Shown here piece after piece: positions 1-6,978 of a stretch of DNA of 6,978 bases (the stretch's first letter is position 1; the number at the start of each line of letters is the position of its first letter). The stretch is from Comamonas sp. Lineage in GTDB: Bacteria > Pseudomonadota > Gammaproteobacteria > Burkholderiales > Burkholderiaceae_C. The notes under the pieces are model-generated. The model ran no database searches. It saw nothing but the letters and a program-made list of their open reading frames with translations, and was not told where the DNA came from. The stretch covers positions 1-6,978 of the forward strand of contig JAHAYB010000345.1 of the NCBI GenBank assembly GCA_018384835.1. The letters are read 5' to 3'. A program made the translations under genes and the position numbers.

Positions 1-70
1 GCCCCCGGCGCCCCCCCGGGGGGCCGCCACCCGGGGGGGGGGGGTTTTGGGGTTGGGGCGCAGGGGGTAA
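1..70. other. G/C homopolymer-rich contig edge, no gene
   Basis: This stretch is almost entirely runs of G and C, including a run of about a dozen G around position 33-44, followed by G runs broken by a few T. No open reading frame or recognisable signal is present. Its composition is unlike both the AT-leaning toxin-antitoxin genes next to it and the mixed GC-rich coding sequence of miaA and the nor genes. The most likely explanation is low-quality or poly-G base calls at the end of an assembled contig. A genuine G-rich repeat is possible but less likely. Confidence 0.6.
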
Positions 71-80
71 CACCTAGTGC

Positions 81-86
81 TATAGT
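81..86 (+). promoter_or_regulatory. Candidate -10 box for the toxin-antitoxin operon
   Basis: The hexamer TATAGT matches the sigma-70 -10 consensus TATAAT at five of six positions. It ends only five bases before the toxin ATG at 92, so transcription from it would start at or next to the initiation codon and give a leaderless or nearly leaderless message. No Shine-Dalgarno stands at a normal distance before the ATG, which fits that idea. A -35 box cannot be judged because the expected place falls in the G-rich contig edge. This is a candidate read from sequence only. Confidence 0.35.
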
Positions 87-91
87 TTGCT

Positions 92-475
92 ATGAATAGA
101 GTCTTCAAAACCCGCCACTTCAACCGCTGGATGCGTAAAACAGAACTGAGCGACAAAGCGCTTTGTGTTGCTGTACGTGAAATGGAGCAGGGGCTGATTG
201 ATGCTGACCTTGGCGGTGGTGTGGTCAAGAAGCGCGTAGGCTTGGCGGGTCGGGGCAAGCGTGGTGGTGTTAGAACCTTGCTAGCCACAAACAAGGGCAA
301 TTTATGGTTTTTTGTATTCGGCTTTGAAAAAAGCGAGAGAGCCAATATCAGTAATGATGAAAAAGAGGCACTACAAACCCTTGCCCAAGACTTGCTATCT
401 CGCACCAGTAAAGAGCTAAATACTGCCGTTGAAAATGGAGCACTACAGGAGATTTGTCATGACAGCAAAAACTAA
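92..475 (+). CDS. RelE/HigB-like toxin of a type II toxin-antitoxin pair
   Basis: This 127-residue protein resembles the RelE-like HigB toxin family (COG4737/Pfam RelE type). Members are small basic mRNA interferases that cut mRNA at the ribosome and are neutralised by the antitoxin encoded next to them. Recognisable family features are the start RVFKTRHFNRW, the central GLIDADLGGGVVKKRV segment, the basic glycine-rich GRGKRGGVRTL segment around residues 53-63, and the ATNKGNLWFFVFGFEKSERANI core strand region. The C-terminal tail after about residue 100 is ordinary. The length is normal and the reading frame is intact. The ATG at 92 gives the usual family N-terminus, although no good Shine-Dalgarno precedes it. 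The stop overlaps the antitoxin start by 17 bases, a toxin-first (higBA-like) order. It is more AT-rich than miaA, suggesting acquisition by transfer. The family call is firm; the exact toxin target is inferred. Confidence 0.85.
   Translation: MNRVFKTRHFNRWMRKTELSDKALCVAVREMEQGLIDADLGGGVVKKRVGLAGRGKRGGVRTLLATNKGNLWFFVFGFEKSERANISNDEKEALQTLAQDLLSRTSKELNTAVENGALQEICHDSKN
446..452 (+). promoter_or_regulatory. Ribosome binding site of the antitoxin
   Basis: CAGGAGA lies inside the end of the toxin gene, six bases before the ATG at 459. It decides the antitoxin start in favour of 459 over the in-frame upstream ATG at 429, which has no comparable site. Its position within the toxin reading frame suggests that antitoxin translation can be initiated independently or coupled to toxin translation. 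Confidence 0.75.
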
Positions 476-782
476 AGCCAAAAGTTCCATCCTAGAGACC
501 GTTCATGCGACGGCTCAAGATTTACATAATTTAGGCTTTATTAATCAGCATAAAATGCGCAAGTACGATGCGCTGTGCATAGACCCCATTCCTGATTATG
601 ACAGTGAGAAAATACGCTCTTTGCGAGAGCGCTATCAAATTAGCCAGACAGTATTAGCTGCCCTACTCAATACTAGTGCATCCGCCGTTCGCCAGTGGGA
701 GTTAGGTAATAAATACCCAGGTGGCCCCTCAAAAAAACTACTCAATTTACTGGATCGTAAAGGCATTGAAGCCCTGACCTGA
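459..782 (+). CDS. XRE-type helix-turn-helix antitoxin
   Basis: This 107-residue protein is the likely antitoxin and autorepressor of the preceding toxin. The N-terminal 45 residues (lysine-rich start, then SILETVHATAQDLHNLGFI) match the usual antitoxin arm that precedes the DNA-binding part. Residues about 50-98 form a Cro/C1-type helix-turn-helix with the typical pattern ISQTVLAALLNTSASAVRQWE, followed by the P-G-G-P-S-K-K-L-L turn seen in COG2944 (NadS/HigA-like) proteins. The start at 459 is chosen for its Shine-Dalgarno; the longer form from 429 would add ten residues without support. By analogy with the family it should bind the toxin and repress the shared promoter just upstream of 92. 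A clear operator palindrome was not identified. Its lower GC content matches the toxin and differs from miaA. Confidence 0.85.
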   Translation: MTAKTKAKSSILETVHATAQDLHNLGFINQHKMRKYDALCIDPIPDYDSEKIRSLRERYQISQTVLAALLNTSASAVRQWELGNKYPGGPSKKLLNLLDRKGIEALT

Positions 783-813
783 TAGGTAGTTGATTATTGC
801 CGAGATAAAAATT

Positions 814-1938
814 ATGAATAAGCTACCACAAACCCATAGCCCAGACCAAAACCCTCCCCATACAGACGGGGCACACCAGCGCCCCCAGCAGGCAGCATTA
901 GCCCCTGTGCTTGCGATTGCCGGCCCCACGGCCAGCGGCAAGACTGCGGCGGCCTTGGCGCTAGCCCAGCGCCTGCAAGCGCAGGGGCGCGATTGCGCCA
1001 TCATCAGTGTGGACTCTGCCCTGGTGTATCGCGGCATGGATATTGGTACGGCCAAGCCCAGCGCCCAAGAGCAGGCCATTTGCCCGCATTACCTGATTGA
1101 TATTCTGGAGCCTAGCCAAGCCTATAGCGCTGCTGATTTTTGCCGCGATGCCCAGCGCCTTATCCAGCAGTTACAAGCCGCCCGTACCGTGCCTATTTTG
1201 GTGGGCGGAACCATGCTGTACTTCAAAGCCTTGATGCAGGGTTTGGACGACATCCCCAGCGCCCAGCCCCATTGGCGTGCCCAGCTCGATGCCCAAGCCG
1301 CCCGCATTGGCTGGCCAGCCATGCACGCCCAACTGGCGCAGGTCGATGCGGTGACAGCCGCTCGCCTCTCGCCCAACGATAGCCAGCGCATTCAACGCGC
1401 TTTAGAAGTGTGGCACAGCACGGGCAAGCCCTTATCGCACTTTCACCGCCGGGCGCAAGAGCAAAACCAGCCCCAAGCGCAAGGCACTTGGCTATCCATG
1501 GATGGATTTTTTAGCCTAGAGCCGCACGACCGCGCTTGGCTGCACCAGCGCATCGCCCAGCGCTTTGATGCCATGTTAGAGGCCGGTTTCCTGCACGAGG
1601 TGCAGCGCCTGCGCAGCCAGTCGTCTGACTTGCCGCCCTTGCACCTGGGGCTGCCCAGTATGCGCTGCGTCGGTTACCGCCAGGCGTGGCAGGCACTGGA
1701 TGCCGCAGAGGCATTGGCGGCCAGCACCAGCAGCACCAACCCAAGCCAGAGCGCCAGCGCCCTGCCCCCCGCCCTAGCCCAGCAGTTGCGCGAGCAAGGC
1801 ATTGCCGCCACGCGCCAACTGGCCAAGCGCCAAATTACTTGGCTGCGCTCTATGCCGGGGCGGCGCACCATCGCCTGTGACCAGCCCGAAGCTACGCAGC
1901 AACTGGTGCAACAGGCCATGCAGGTGCTGGGCTACTAA
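814..1938 (+). CDS. miaA: tRNA dimethylallyltransferase (MiaA)
   Basis: MiaA transfers a dimethylallyl group to N6 of adenosine 37 next to the anticodon of tRNAs reading UNN codons, the first step toward ms2i6A; it acts in the cytoplasm. Numbered from the ATG at 814 (374 residues), the P-loop GPTASGKT is at 37-44, the DSA motif with [12 protein letters not shown] follows at about 67-82, the LVGGTMLY substrate-pocket motif at about 129-136, and RIQRALEVW and the C-terminal RCVGYRQAW and [16 protein letters not shown] signatures are all present. An in-frame TTG at 790 would add eight residues but lacks support; the ATG has only a weak GAG at 802-804. The protein is longer than the usual 310-320 residues. 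It has a Q/P/H-rich N-terminal extension of roughly 28 residues and a low-complexity Ala/Ser/Thr/Pro insertion before the conserved C-terminal [13 protein letters not shown]. It may be co-transcribed with the toxin-antitoxin pair, which ends 31 bases upstream. Confidence 0.97.
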   Translation: MNKLPQTHSPDQNPPHTDGAHQRPQQAALAPVLAIAGPTASGKTAAALALAQRLQAQGRDCAIISVDSALVYRGMDIGTAKPSAQEQAICPHYLIDILEPSQAYSAADFCRDAQRLIQQLQAARTVPILVGGTMLYFKALMQGLDDIPSAQPHWRAQLDAQAARIGWPAMHAQLAQVDAVTAARLSPNDSQRIQRALEVWHSTGKPLSHFHRRAQEQNQPQAQGTWLSMDGFFSLEPHDRAWLHQRIAQRFDAMLEAGFLHEVQRLRSQSSDLPPLHLGLPSMRCVGYRQAWQALDAAEALAASTSSTNPSQSASALPPALAQQLREQGIAATRQLAKRQITWLRSMPGRRTIACDQPEATQQLVQQAMQVLGY

Positions 1939-1972
1939 GAAGTGTGGCCTCAGGCGCTGTGGGGTCGATTGC

Positions 1973-3838
1973 CTAGCGCGTCAACCCCGCATAAGCCGCT
2001 GCCAAGCGGTGTACCAAGTCCTGCGGGCGATGTACCAGGGCGTAGCCTTGAGAGCCAAACAGGTGGGGCAGGTAGTCATGCCCCTCTACGTCGATGGTGA
2101 CGCAAAAAGGCGTTAGCCCCGCAGCGCGGGCTTCGCGCACGGCTTGGCGGGTGTCTTCCAGGCCGTAGCGGCCTTCATACACATCCAGGTCATTGGGTTT
2201 GCCGTCTGTCAGGATGAGTAGCAGGCGTTGGTTTTCTACCCGTTCTTCCAGTTGTGCGGTGGCGTGGCGTATGGCTGCGCCCATGCGGGTGTAGTAACCG
2301 GGCTTGATGGCATTCACCCGTGCCATGGTGGTGGCGCTCCATTCTTCGGCAAAGCCTTTGAGGTGGTGCAGCCGTACCTTGTTGCGCCGCACGGAAGAAA
2401 AGCCCAGCATGGCAAAGGGGTCGCCGCTGGCGCTCAGGGCTTCGCCAAATACATGCAGGGCATCGCGTATCACGTCAATCACCCGCGCCTCTTCGGTGGC
2501 GTAGGCATCGGTAGAGAGGGATAAATCCGCCAGCAGCAAGGTGGCCAAGCTGCGCTCGGTTTTGGCGCGGCGCATGTAGATGGGCGGGGCGCTGTCGCGC
2601 GGGCCTTGGGCGATTTGGTGGCGCAGCCAGGCATCCATATCAATCTCGTCGCCATCACTTTGGCCGCGCAGCCAGCCTTGGTGGGCGCGTAGGGCTTCCA
2701 GGCGGCGGCGCATACGCCGTGCAATCAGGCGCAGGGCAGGGGGCGGGCGGTAGGGCGGGGCATCACGCGCGATGTAGATTTGCACATTGCAATGGTTGGG
2801 GCGCAGTTGCCCCATTTTGTAATCCCATTCCGGGTATTTAATGCCTTCGCCCAGGGGCAGGTCGTCATGGGCGGCGCTAGGCAGGTCAAGGTCAAACTTC
2901 ACACGGGAGGCGCTGCTTTGCCCGTCGGCGGCAATGGCCAGCTCGTCCATATTGTTGGCGGCGGCCAGTTGCTTGCCATCGTCTTCGTCATCATCGGCGC
3001 GGTTGACTTTGGTGAACTCTGTCCACGACATAAACGATTCAGCGCGGAACATCATCATGAAGGGCGCATCGTTGCGCTCATCACGAATGGCCTTAGCAGC
3101 GCGGCGGCGCTTGTCGTTGGCGGAGAAGTTTTTGGGCGCACCGCTGGCATCGCCTTGCTGCTCTTTGGCTTTGCGGCCACCTTCGCTATGCACAGGGGCG
3201 GGACTGAGCCACAGCCACAGCGGCGCAATATCTGCCGGGGACAAGTCCAGCGGGCGATTGGCGGGCAGTGGCTGGCCGCGCAGGGCTTGCTGCACAGCCT
3301 GCTCGGCCAAGGCGGCGCGACCACGTAGCTGCTTAATGGCGGGGCGCTGCGCCAATTGGGCGGCGCATAAGGTGGCGTAGCTGGCTTGCAGGCCGGGGAA
3401 GGCTTGCAGGGCGGCCTGGCTGGCGGCGATTTGCTCGGCCAGCCAATCGCTAGAATTTTGGCCTTGGCTTTGGGTAGCTTGGTCACGCACCGTCTGCATT
3501 TGCGCGGCCAAAGCCGCCAGCCATAGGTAGAGGGCGCGGTTCAGGCGGCTCTCTTCAAACACGGCAATGCTGGGGGGCAGGGCGAGTACATCTTCCTGCC
3601 ACTGCCCCAGGTGGGCATGGGTGGCGCTGCCGGCCACGCGCTGCAACCAGTTGCGTCGCCCCCCTACGCGCACGGTGTTGGCGGGAGCCATGCGCACAGC
3701 GGGCGCTCCCCCACCTGCGCGAAATAGCAGGCCAATGCTGCGCTGCATATCGGCCAGTTGCACCGCGCCGGTGCGGGCTTTGCCATCAGCGGCGCGGGTG
3801 ATGATGCGGTGCCATTGCACGCCAACCCATTCTTCCAT
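1973..3838 (-). CDS. norD: NorD, VWA-domain protein for nitric oxide reductase maturation
   Basis: This 621-residue protein is the NorD partner of the AAA+ ATPase NorQ. The pair is established in Paracoccus denitrificans as needed for inserting the non-haem FeB iron into NorB. The C-terminal third is a von Willebrand A domain with an intact MIDAS: DLSLS at 438-442, the threonine in GYYTRMG at about 517, and aspartate 545 in LTDGKPNDLD. The following YEGRYGLEDTR segment is typical of NorD. The N-terminal two thirds are helical and Ala/Gln-rich, with a basic stretch (KRRRAAKAIRDER) and an acidic patch (RADDDEDDG) before the VWA domain. No signal peptide or membrane helix is seen, so it is cytoplasmic. 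AAGGAG lies about 11 bases before the ATG. It is the last nor gene here, ending 34 bases from the convergent end of miaA. Length is normal for the family. Confidence 0.95.
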   Translation of the reverse strand: MEEWVGVQWHRIITRAADGKARTGAVQLADMQRSIGLLFRAGGGAPAVRMAPANTVRVGGRRNWLQRVAGSATHAHLGQWQEDVLALPPSIAVFEESRLNRALYLWLAALAAQMQTVRDQATQSQGQNSSDWLAEQIAASQAALQAFPGLQASYATLCAAQLAQRPAIKQLRGRAALAEQAVQQALRGQPLPANRPLDLSPADIAPLWLWLSPAPVHSEGGRKAKEQQGDASGAPKNFSANDKRRRAAKAIRDERNDAPFMMMFRAESFMSWTEFTKVNRADDDEDDGKQLAAANNMDELAIAADGQSSASRVKFDLDLPSAAHDDLPLGEGIKYPEWDYKMGQLRPNHCNVQIYIARDAPPYRPPPALRLIARRMRRRLEALRAHQGWLRGQSDGDEIDMDAWLRHQIAQGPRDSAPPIYMRRAKTERSLATLLLADLSLSTDAYATEEARVIDVIRDALHVFGEALSASGDPFAMLGFSSVRRNKVRLHHLKGFAEEWSATTMARVNAIKPGYYTRMGAAIRHATAQLEERVENQRLLLILTDGKPNDLDVYEGRYGLEDTRQAVREARAAGLTPFCVTIDVEGHDYLPHLFGSQGYALVHRPQDLVHRLAAAYAGLTR

Positions 3839-3849
3839 AGCGAGCGCTG

Positions 3850-3855
3850 CTCCTT
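3850..3855 (-). promoter_or_regulatory. Ribosome binding site of norD
   Basis: AAGGAG on the minus strand stands 11 bases before the norD ATG. The spacing is slightly long but the match to the anti-Shine-Dalgarno is strong, supporting the start at 3838. Confidence 0.65.
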
Positions 3856-3911
3856 TTGACGGTTTGACTGTTGAATGTGTATGCGGGGGAGGGGCGAGGC
3901 GGCGGCAGGCG

Positions 3912-3933
3912 CTTATTCGCCCCTTATTCGCCC
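3912..3933. repeat. Perfect 11-bp tandem duplication across the norQ stop
   Basis: The plus-strand unit CTTATTCGCCC occurs twice, at 3912-3922 and 3923-3933, with no spacer. On the minus strand each copy reads GGGCGAATAAG, so the second copy repeats the final Gly-Glu codons and the stop TAA of norQ just after the true stop. The first copy already stops translation, so the protein is unaffected. It looks like a replication-slippage duplication. Confidence 0.85.
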
Positions 3934-4742
3934 AAGACGGCGGCTACCACCTCGGCCAGGGCGCTGGCGGTGTCGGCATCGTCGGTCAGGGCATCCACAA
4001 TGGCGGCCTGGCAGGCGGTGCGCAGGGCAATGCCGCTGGCCGTTAAGCGCCCGGCCATCACCAGCAGGCGGGTGCTGACGGTTTCTTCTAAGTCTTGCTC
4101 GGTCAGGCGGCGCAGGGCTTGGGCGAGAGCAACCAGTTTTTGCGCAGTGGTTGCATCGACCCCGGCTTCGTGCTGGACGATAAGCAGCTCTATTTCTGGC
4201 CGGGGGTAGTCAAAATTGAGGGCAATAAAGCGCTGGCGGGTGCTGGGCTTCAGGCCTTTAAGAATGTTTTGATAGCCGGGGTTGTAGCTGACGACCAGCA
4301 TAAAACCCTCGGCAGCGGTGATTTGCTCGCCCGTGCGCTCAATAGGCAGCACGCGGCGGTCATCAGCCAGGGGGTGAAGGACGACAGTGGTGTCTTTACG
4401 CGCTTCCACCACTTCGTCTAGATAGCAAATAGCGCCTTGGCGCACGGCGCGGGTTAAGGGGCCGTCTGACCAGGTGGTTCCCGCTTCGGACAGCAAATGC
4501 CGTCCTACCAAGTCTGAGGCGGACAAGTCATCATGGCAACTAACAGTAATCAGGGGGCGACCCAGGCGGGCGGCCATGTGCTCGACAAAGCGGGTTTTGC
4601 CGCAGCCGGTAGGCCCTTTAATCAGCACGGGCAGTTTTTGCCGAAAGGCGTGCTCGAACAAGGCGGCCTCGCCACCATGCTCGGCGTAGTAGGGGGTGCT
4701 GCTGTGTGCCGTGGTCTGTTCAGGGGCGGGGCTGTGGGTCAT
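3924..4742 (-). CDS. norQ: NorQ, MoxR-type AAA+ ATPase for nitric oxide reductase maturation
   Basis: This 272-residue protein belongs to the CbbQ/NirQ/NorQ branch of MoxR AAA+ ATPases. It works with NorD as a cytoplasmic ATP-driven chaperone for assembling the FeB centre of NorB. The Walker A motif GPTGCGKT is at 43-50, the Walker B ICYLDE at 105-110, the sensor-1 asparagine in VSYNPGY near 154, and arginine-finger candidates in STRQRF at 169-171. The segment CHDDLSASDLVGRHLL is characteristic of the family. The ATG at 4742 gives the expected N-terminus (short tail, then PYYAEHGGEAALFE). The frame stays open upstream to 4934, but that part overlaps the end of norB and the hairpin and has no family-like sequence. 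Only a weak AAGAAAG precedes the ATG, unlike the strong sites of norC, norB and norD. The gene lies 103 bases after norB, beyond a terminator-like hairpin, so its expression may be lower than that of norCB. Confidence 0.95.
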   Translation of the reverse strand: MTHSPAPEQTTAHSSTPYYAEHGGEAALFEHAFRQKLPVLIKGPTGCGKTRFVEHMAARLGRPLITVSCHDDLSASDLVGRHLLSEAGTTWSDGPLTRAVRQGAICYLDEVVEARKDTTVVLHPLADDRRVLPIERTGEQITAAEGFMLVVSYNPGYQNILKGLKPSTRQRFIALNFDYPRPEIELLIVQHEAGVDATTAQKLVALAQALRRLTEQDLEETVSTRLLVMAGRLTASGIALRTACQAAIVDALTDDADTASALAEVVAAVLGE

Positions 4743-4771
4743 GGAGGGGGGCTTTCTTGCGTAATGAGGGG

Positions 4772-4808
4772 AAAAATGCCGCAGCAGCCAATTGGGGCTG
4801 CTGCGGCA
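4772..4808 (-). terminator. Terminator-like hairpin between norB and norQ
   Basis: TGCCGCAGCAGCC at 4777-4789 is the exact reverse complement of 4796-4808, giving a 13-bp GC-rich stem with a 6-base loop (4790-4795). Read on the minus strand, the hairpin begins 37 bases after the norB stop and is followed by TTTTT (the A run at 4772-4776). This is the layout of a rho-independent terminator acting in the direction of nor transcription. Because norQ and norD lie beyond it on the same strand, it is more likely a partial terminator or an mRNA-stabilising 3' end for norCB than a full stop. The T run is short, which suggests readthrough. Confidence 0.75.
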
Positions 4809-4845
4809 ATGGGCAGCGAGGATGCAGCGTATTACAACTTGAGCA

Positions 4846-6739
<1,894 letters not shown>

Positions 6740-6746
6740 GAATAAG

Positions 6747-6754
6747 CCCTCCTT
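6747..6754 (-). promoter_or_regulatory. Strong ribosome binding site of norC
   Basis: AAGGAGGG on the minus strand is seven bases from the norC ATG at 6739, a close match to the anti-Shine-Dalgarno at good spacing. It fixes the start codon and points to high translation of the first nor gene. Confidence 0.85.
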
Positions 6755-6764
6755 GGTTAAAAGA

Positions 6765-6775
6765 ACTATCTTATC
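6765..6775 (-). promoter_or_regulatory. Candidate -10 region of the norC promoter
   Basis: On the minus strand, GATAAG (6775-6770) and GATAGT (6770-6765) each match four of six bases of the -10 consensus. If the FNR-like dyad centred at 6806.5 acts at the usual class II position near -41.5, transcription would start close to 6765, and GATAAG would lie within about two bases of its ideal place. No mapped start is available, so this is only a positional candidate. Confidence 0.35.
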
Positions 6776-6799
6776 CTCAGCTTTTTATGTAAATTTTTT

Positions 6800-6813
6800 T
6801 TACTTTGTATCAA
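6800..6813 (-). promoter_or_regulatory. FNR/DNR/NNR-like binding site upstream of norC
   Basis: The minus strand reads TTGAT-ACAA-AGTAA. This matches the FNR-type consensus TTGAT-N4-ATCAA at eight of ten positions: the first half is perfect and the second keeps three of five. The centre is about 67 bases before the norC ATG, a suitable distance for activation from a -41.5 site. In denitrifiers, nor operons are commonly switched on by CRP/FNR-family regulators responding to low oxygen or NO (FNR, DNR, NNR). Which of them would bind here cannot be told from sequence. The regulator gene is not in the window. Confidence 0.5.
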
Positions 6814-6823
6814 ACAATTGCTT

Positions 6824-6857
6824 GCTAACCTGCTAATGCTGCTAATTCAGTGGCTAA
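6824..6857. repeat. Four short GCTAA repeats upstream of the norC promoter
   Basis: GCTAA occurs at 6824, 6832, 6841 and 6853 on the plus strand (TTAGC on the minus strand), with start-to-start steps of 8, 9 and 12 bases. The first three copies lie in the non-coding gap between the norC control region and the end of the partial membrane gene; the fourth lies inside that gene's last codons. The motif is short and could recur by chance. Confidence 0.4.
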
Positions 6858-6978
6858 CAGGCCAAGCCGACAAGCCCCACAGTAGCAAACTCACCAGCAC
6901 TAACCAGGCCAACACAATACGTCGCCACAGCGCAGGTGCATGGCGCAACTCCATGTAATCTAAAGCAATTAATACACC
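6847..6978 (-). CDS. C-terminal end of an unidentified membrane protein (partial)
   Basis: A minus-strand frame is open from the window edge to a TGA at 6847-6849, giving the last 43 residues of a protein. The readable part starts GVLIALDYMELRHAPALWRR, with a charged, histidine-containing segment. One hydrophobic helix follows, about IVLARLVLVSLLLWGLSAW, then the short end PVSH. This looks like a polar loop followed by the final transmembrane helix of an integral membrane protein. An internal ATG at codon 9 would give a 35-residue peptide but has no Shine-Dalgarno, so the C-terminal end of a longer gene is preferred. It is codirectional with and upstream of norC; the 107-base gap with its own promoter-like signals suggests a separate transcript. 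I do not recognise the family. CopD-like or other small membrane proteins near nor genes are possible, but this fragment is not enough to say. Confidence 0.5.
   Translation of the reverse strand, partial: GVLIALDYMELRHAPALWRRIVLAWLVLVSLLLWGLSAWPVSH

Noticed and set aside
429..458. Upstream ATG for the antitoxin
   Set aside because: The ATG at 459 has a clear Shine-Dalgarno six bases before it, while the one at 429 has none.
790..813. TTG start giving MiaA eight more residues
   Set aside because: It has no ribosome binding site and adds nothing conserved; the ATG at 814 is preferred.
1939..1972. Short inverted repeat GCCTCAGGC between miaA and norD as a bidirectional terminator
   Set aside because: The stem would be only three base pairs and there is no T run on either side, so no terminator can be supported in this convergent gap.
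2780..3380. Two overlapping plus-strand open frames of about 180 codons opposite norD
   Set aside because: They are shadows of GC-rich norD coding on the other strand, with no ribosome binding site and no recognisable domain.
3855..3868. Pair of TTTGAC motifs before norD, considered as an NNR/FNR-type site or a -35 element
   Set aside because: They are direct repeats, not an inverted repeat with a 4-base spacer, and no -10 box stands at a proper distance for either strand.
3567..4046. Plus-strand open frame spanning the norD-norQ junction
   Set aside because: It lies opposite two well-supported genes, its composition is low complexity, and nothing in it resembles a protein family.

Overview
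The window looks like one end of a contig from a denitrifying Betaproteobacterium, probably Comamonadaceae or a close relative. That placement is inferred from the style of the MiaA and Nor proteins and from the GC-rich coding; it was not tested by any search. The core is a cytochrome c-dependent nitric oxide reductase (cNOR) operon on the minus strand, transcribed from right to left: norC, norB, norQ, norD (6739 down to 1973). Converging on it from the left is the tRNA-modification gene miaA (814-1938, plus strand). Upstream of miaA is a small, more AT-rich type II toxin-antitoxin pair (92-782, plus strand).

Layout: 1-70 is a G/C homopolymer-rich stretch with no gene and is probably a low-quality contig edge. 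92-475 is a RelE/HigB-like toxin, and 459-782 is its helix-turn-helix antitoxin, which overlaps the toxin end and has its own Shine-Dalgarno. 814-1938 is miaA. A 34-base gap separates the convergent ends of miaA and norD. norD (VWA protein) and norQ (AAA+ ATPase) follow, separated by 85 bases. Between norQ and norB is a perfect 13-bp-stem hairpin followed by a T run, a good candidate for an intrinsic terminator or attenuator inside the operon. norB and norC are tightly linked (19 bases apart) and both have strong ribosome binding sites. Upstream of norC is an AT-rich promoter region holding an FNR/DNR/NNR-like dyad (8 of 10 consensus bases) and -10-like hexamers. The right edge carries the last 43 codons of an unidentified membrane protein on the minus strand.

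How the genes work together: NorC (membrane-anchored cytochrome c) passes electrons to NorB (haem b, haem b3 and FeB), which reduces two NO to N2O in denitrification. NorQ and NorD form a MoxR-type AAA+/VWA pair that matures the NorB active site, established in Paracoccus as needed for FeB insertion. All expected metal ligands of NorB and NorC are present, so the enzyme should be functional. norE and norF are not adjacent. I saw no RNA genes, CRISPR arrays, insertion sequences or prophage genes. I found no clearly new system; the points most worth a second look are the intra-operon hairpin, the possibly leaderless toxin promoter, the norC control region and the cut-off membrane gene.
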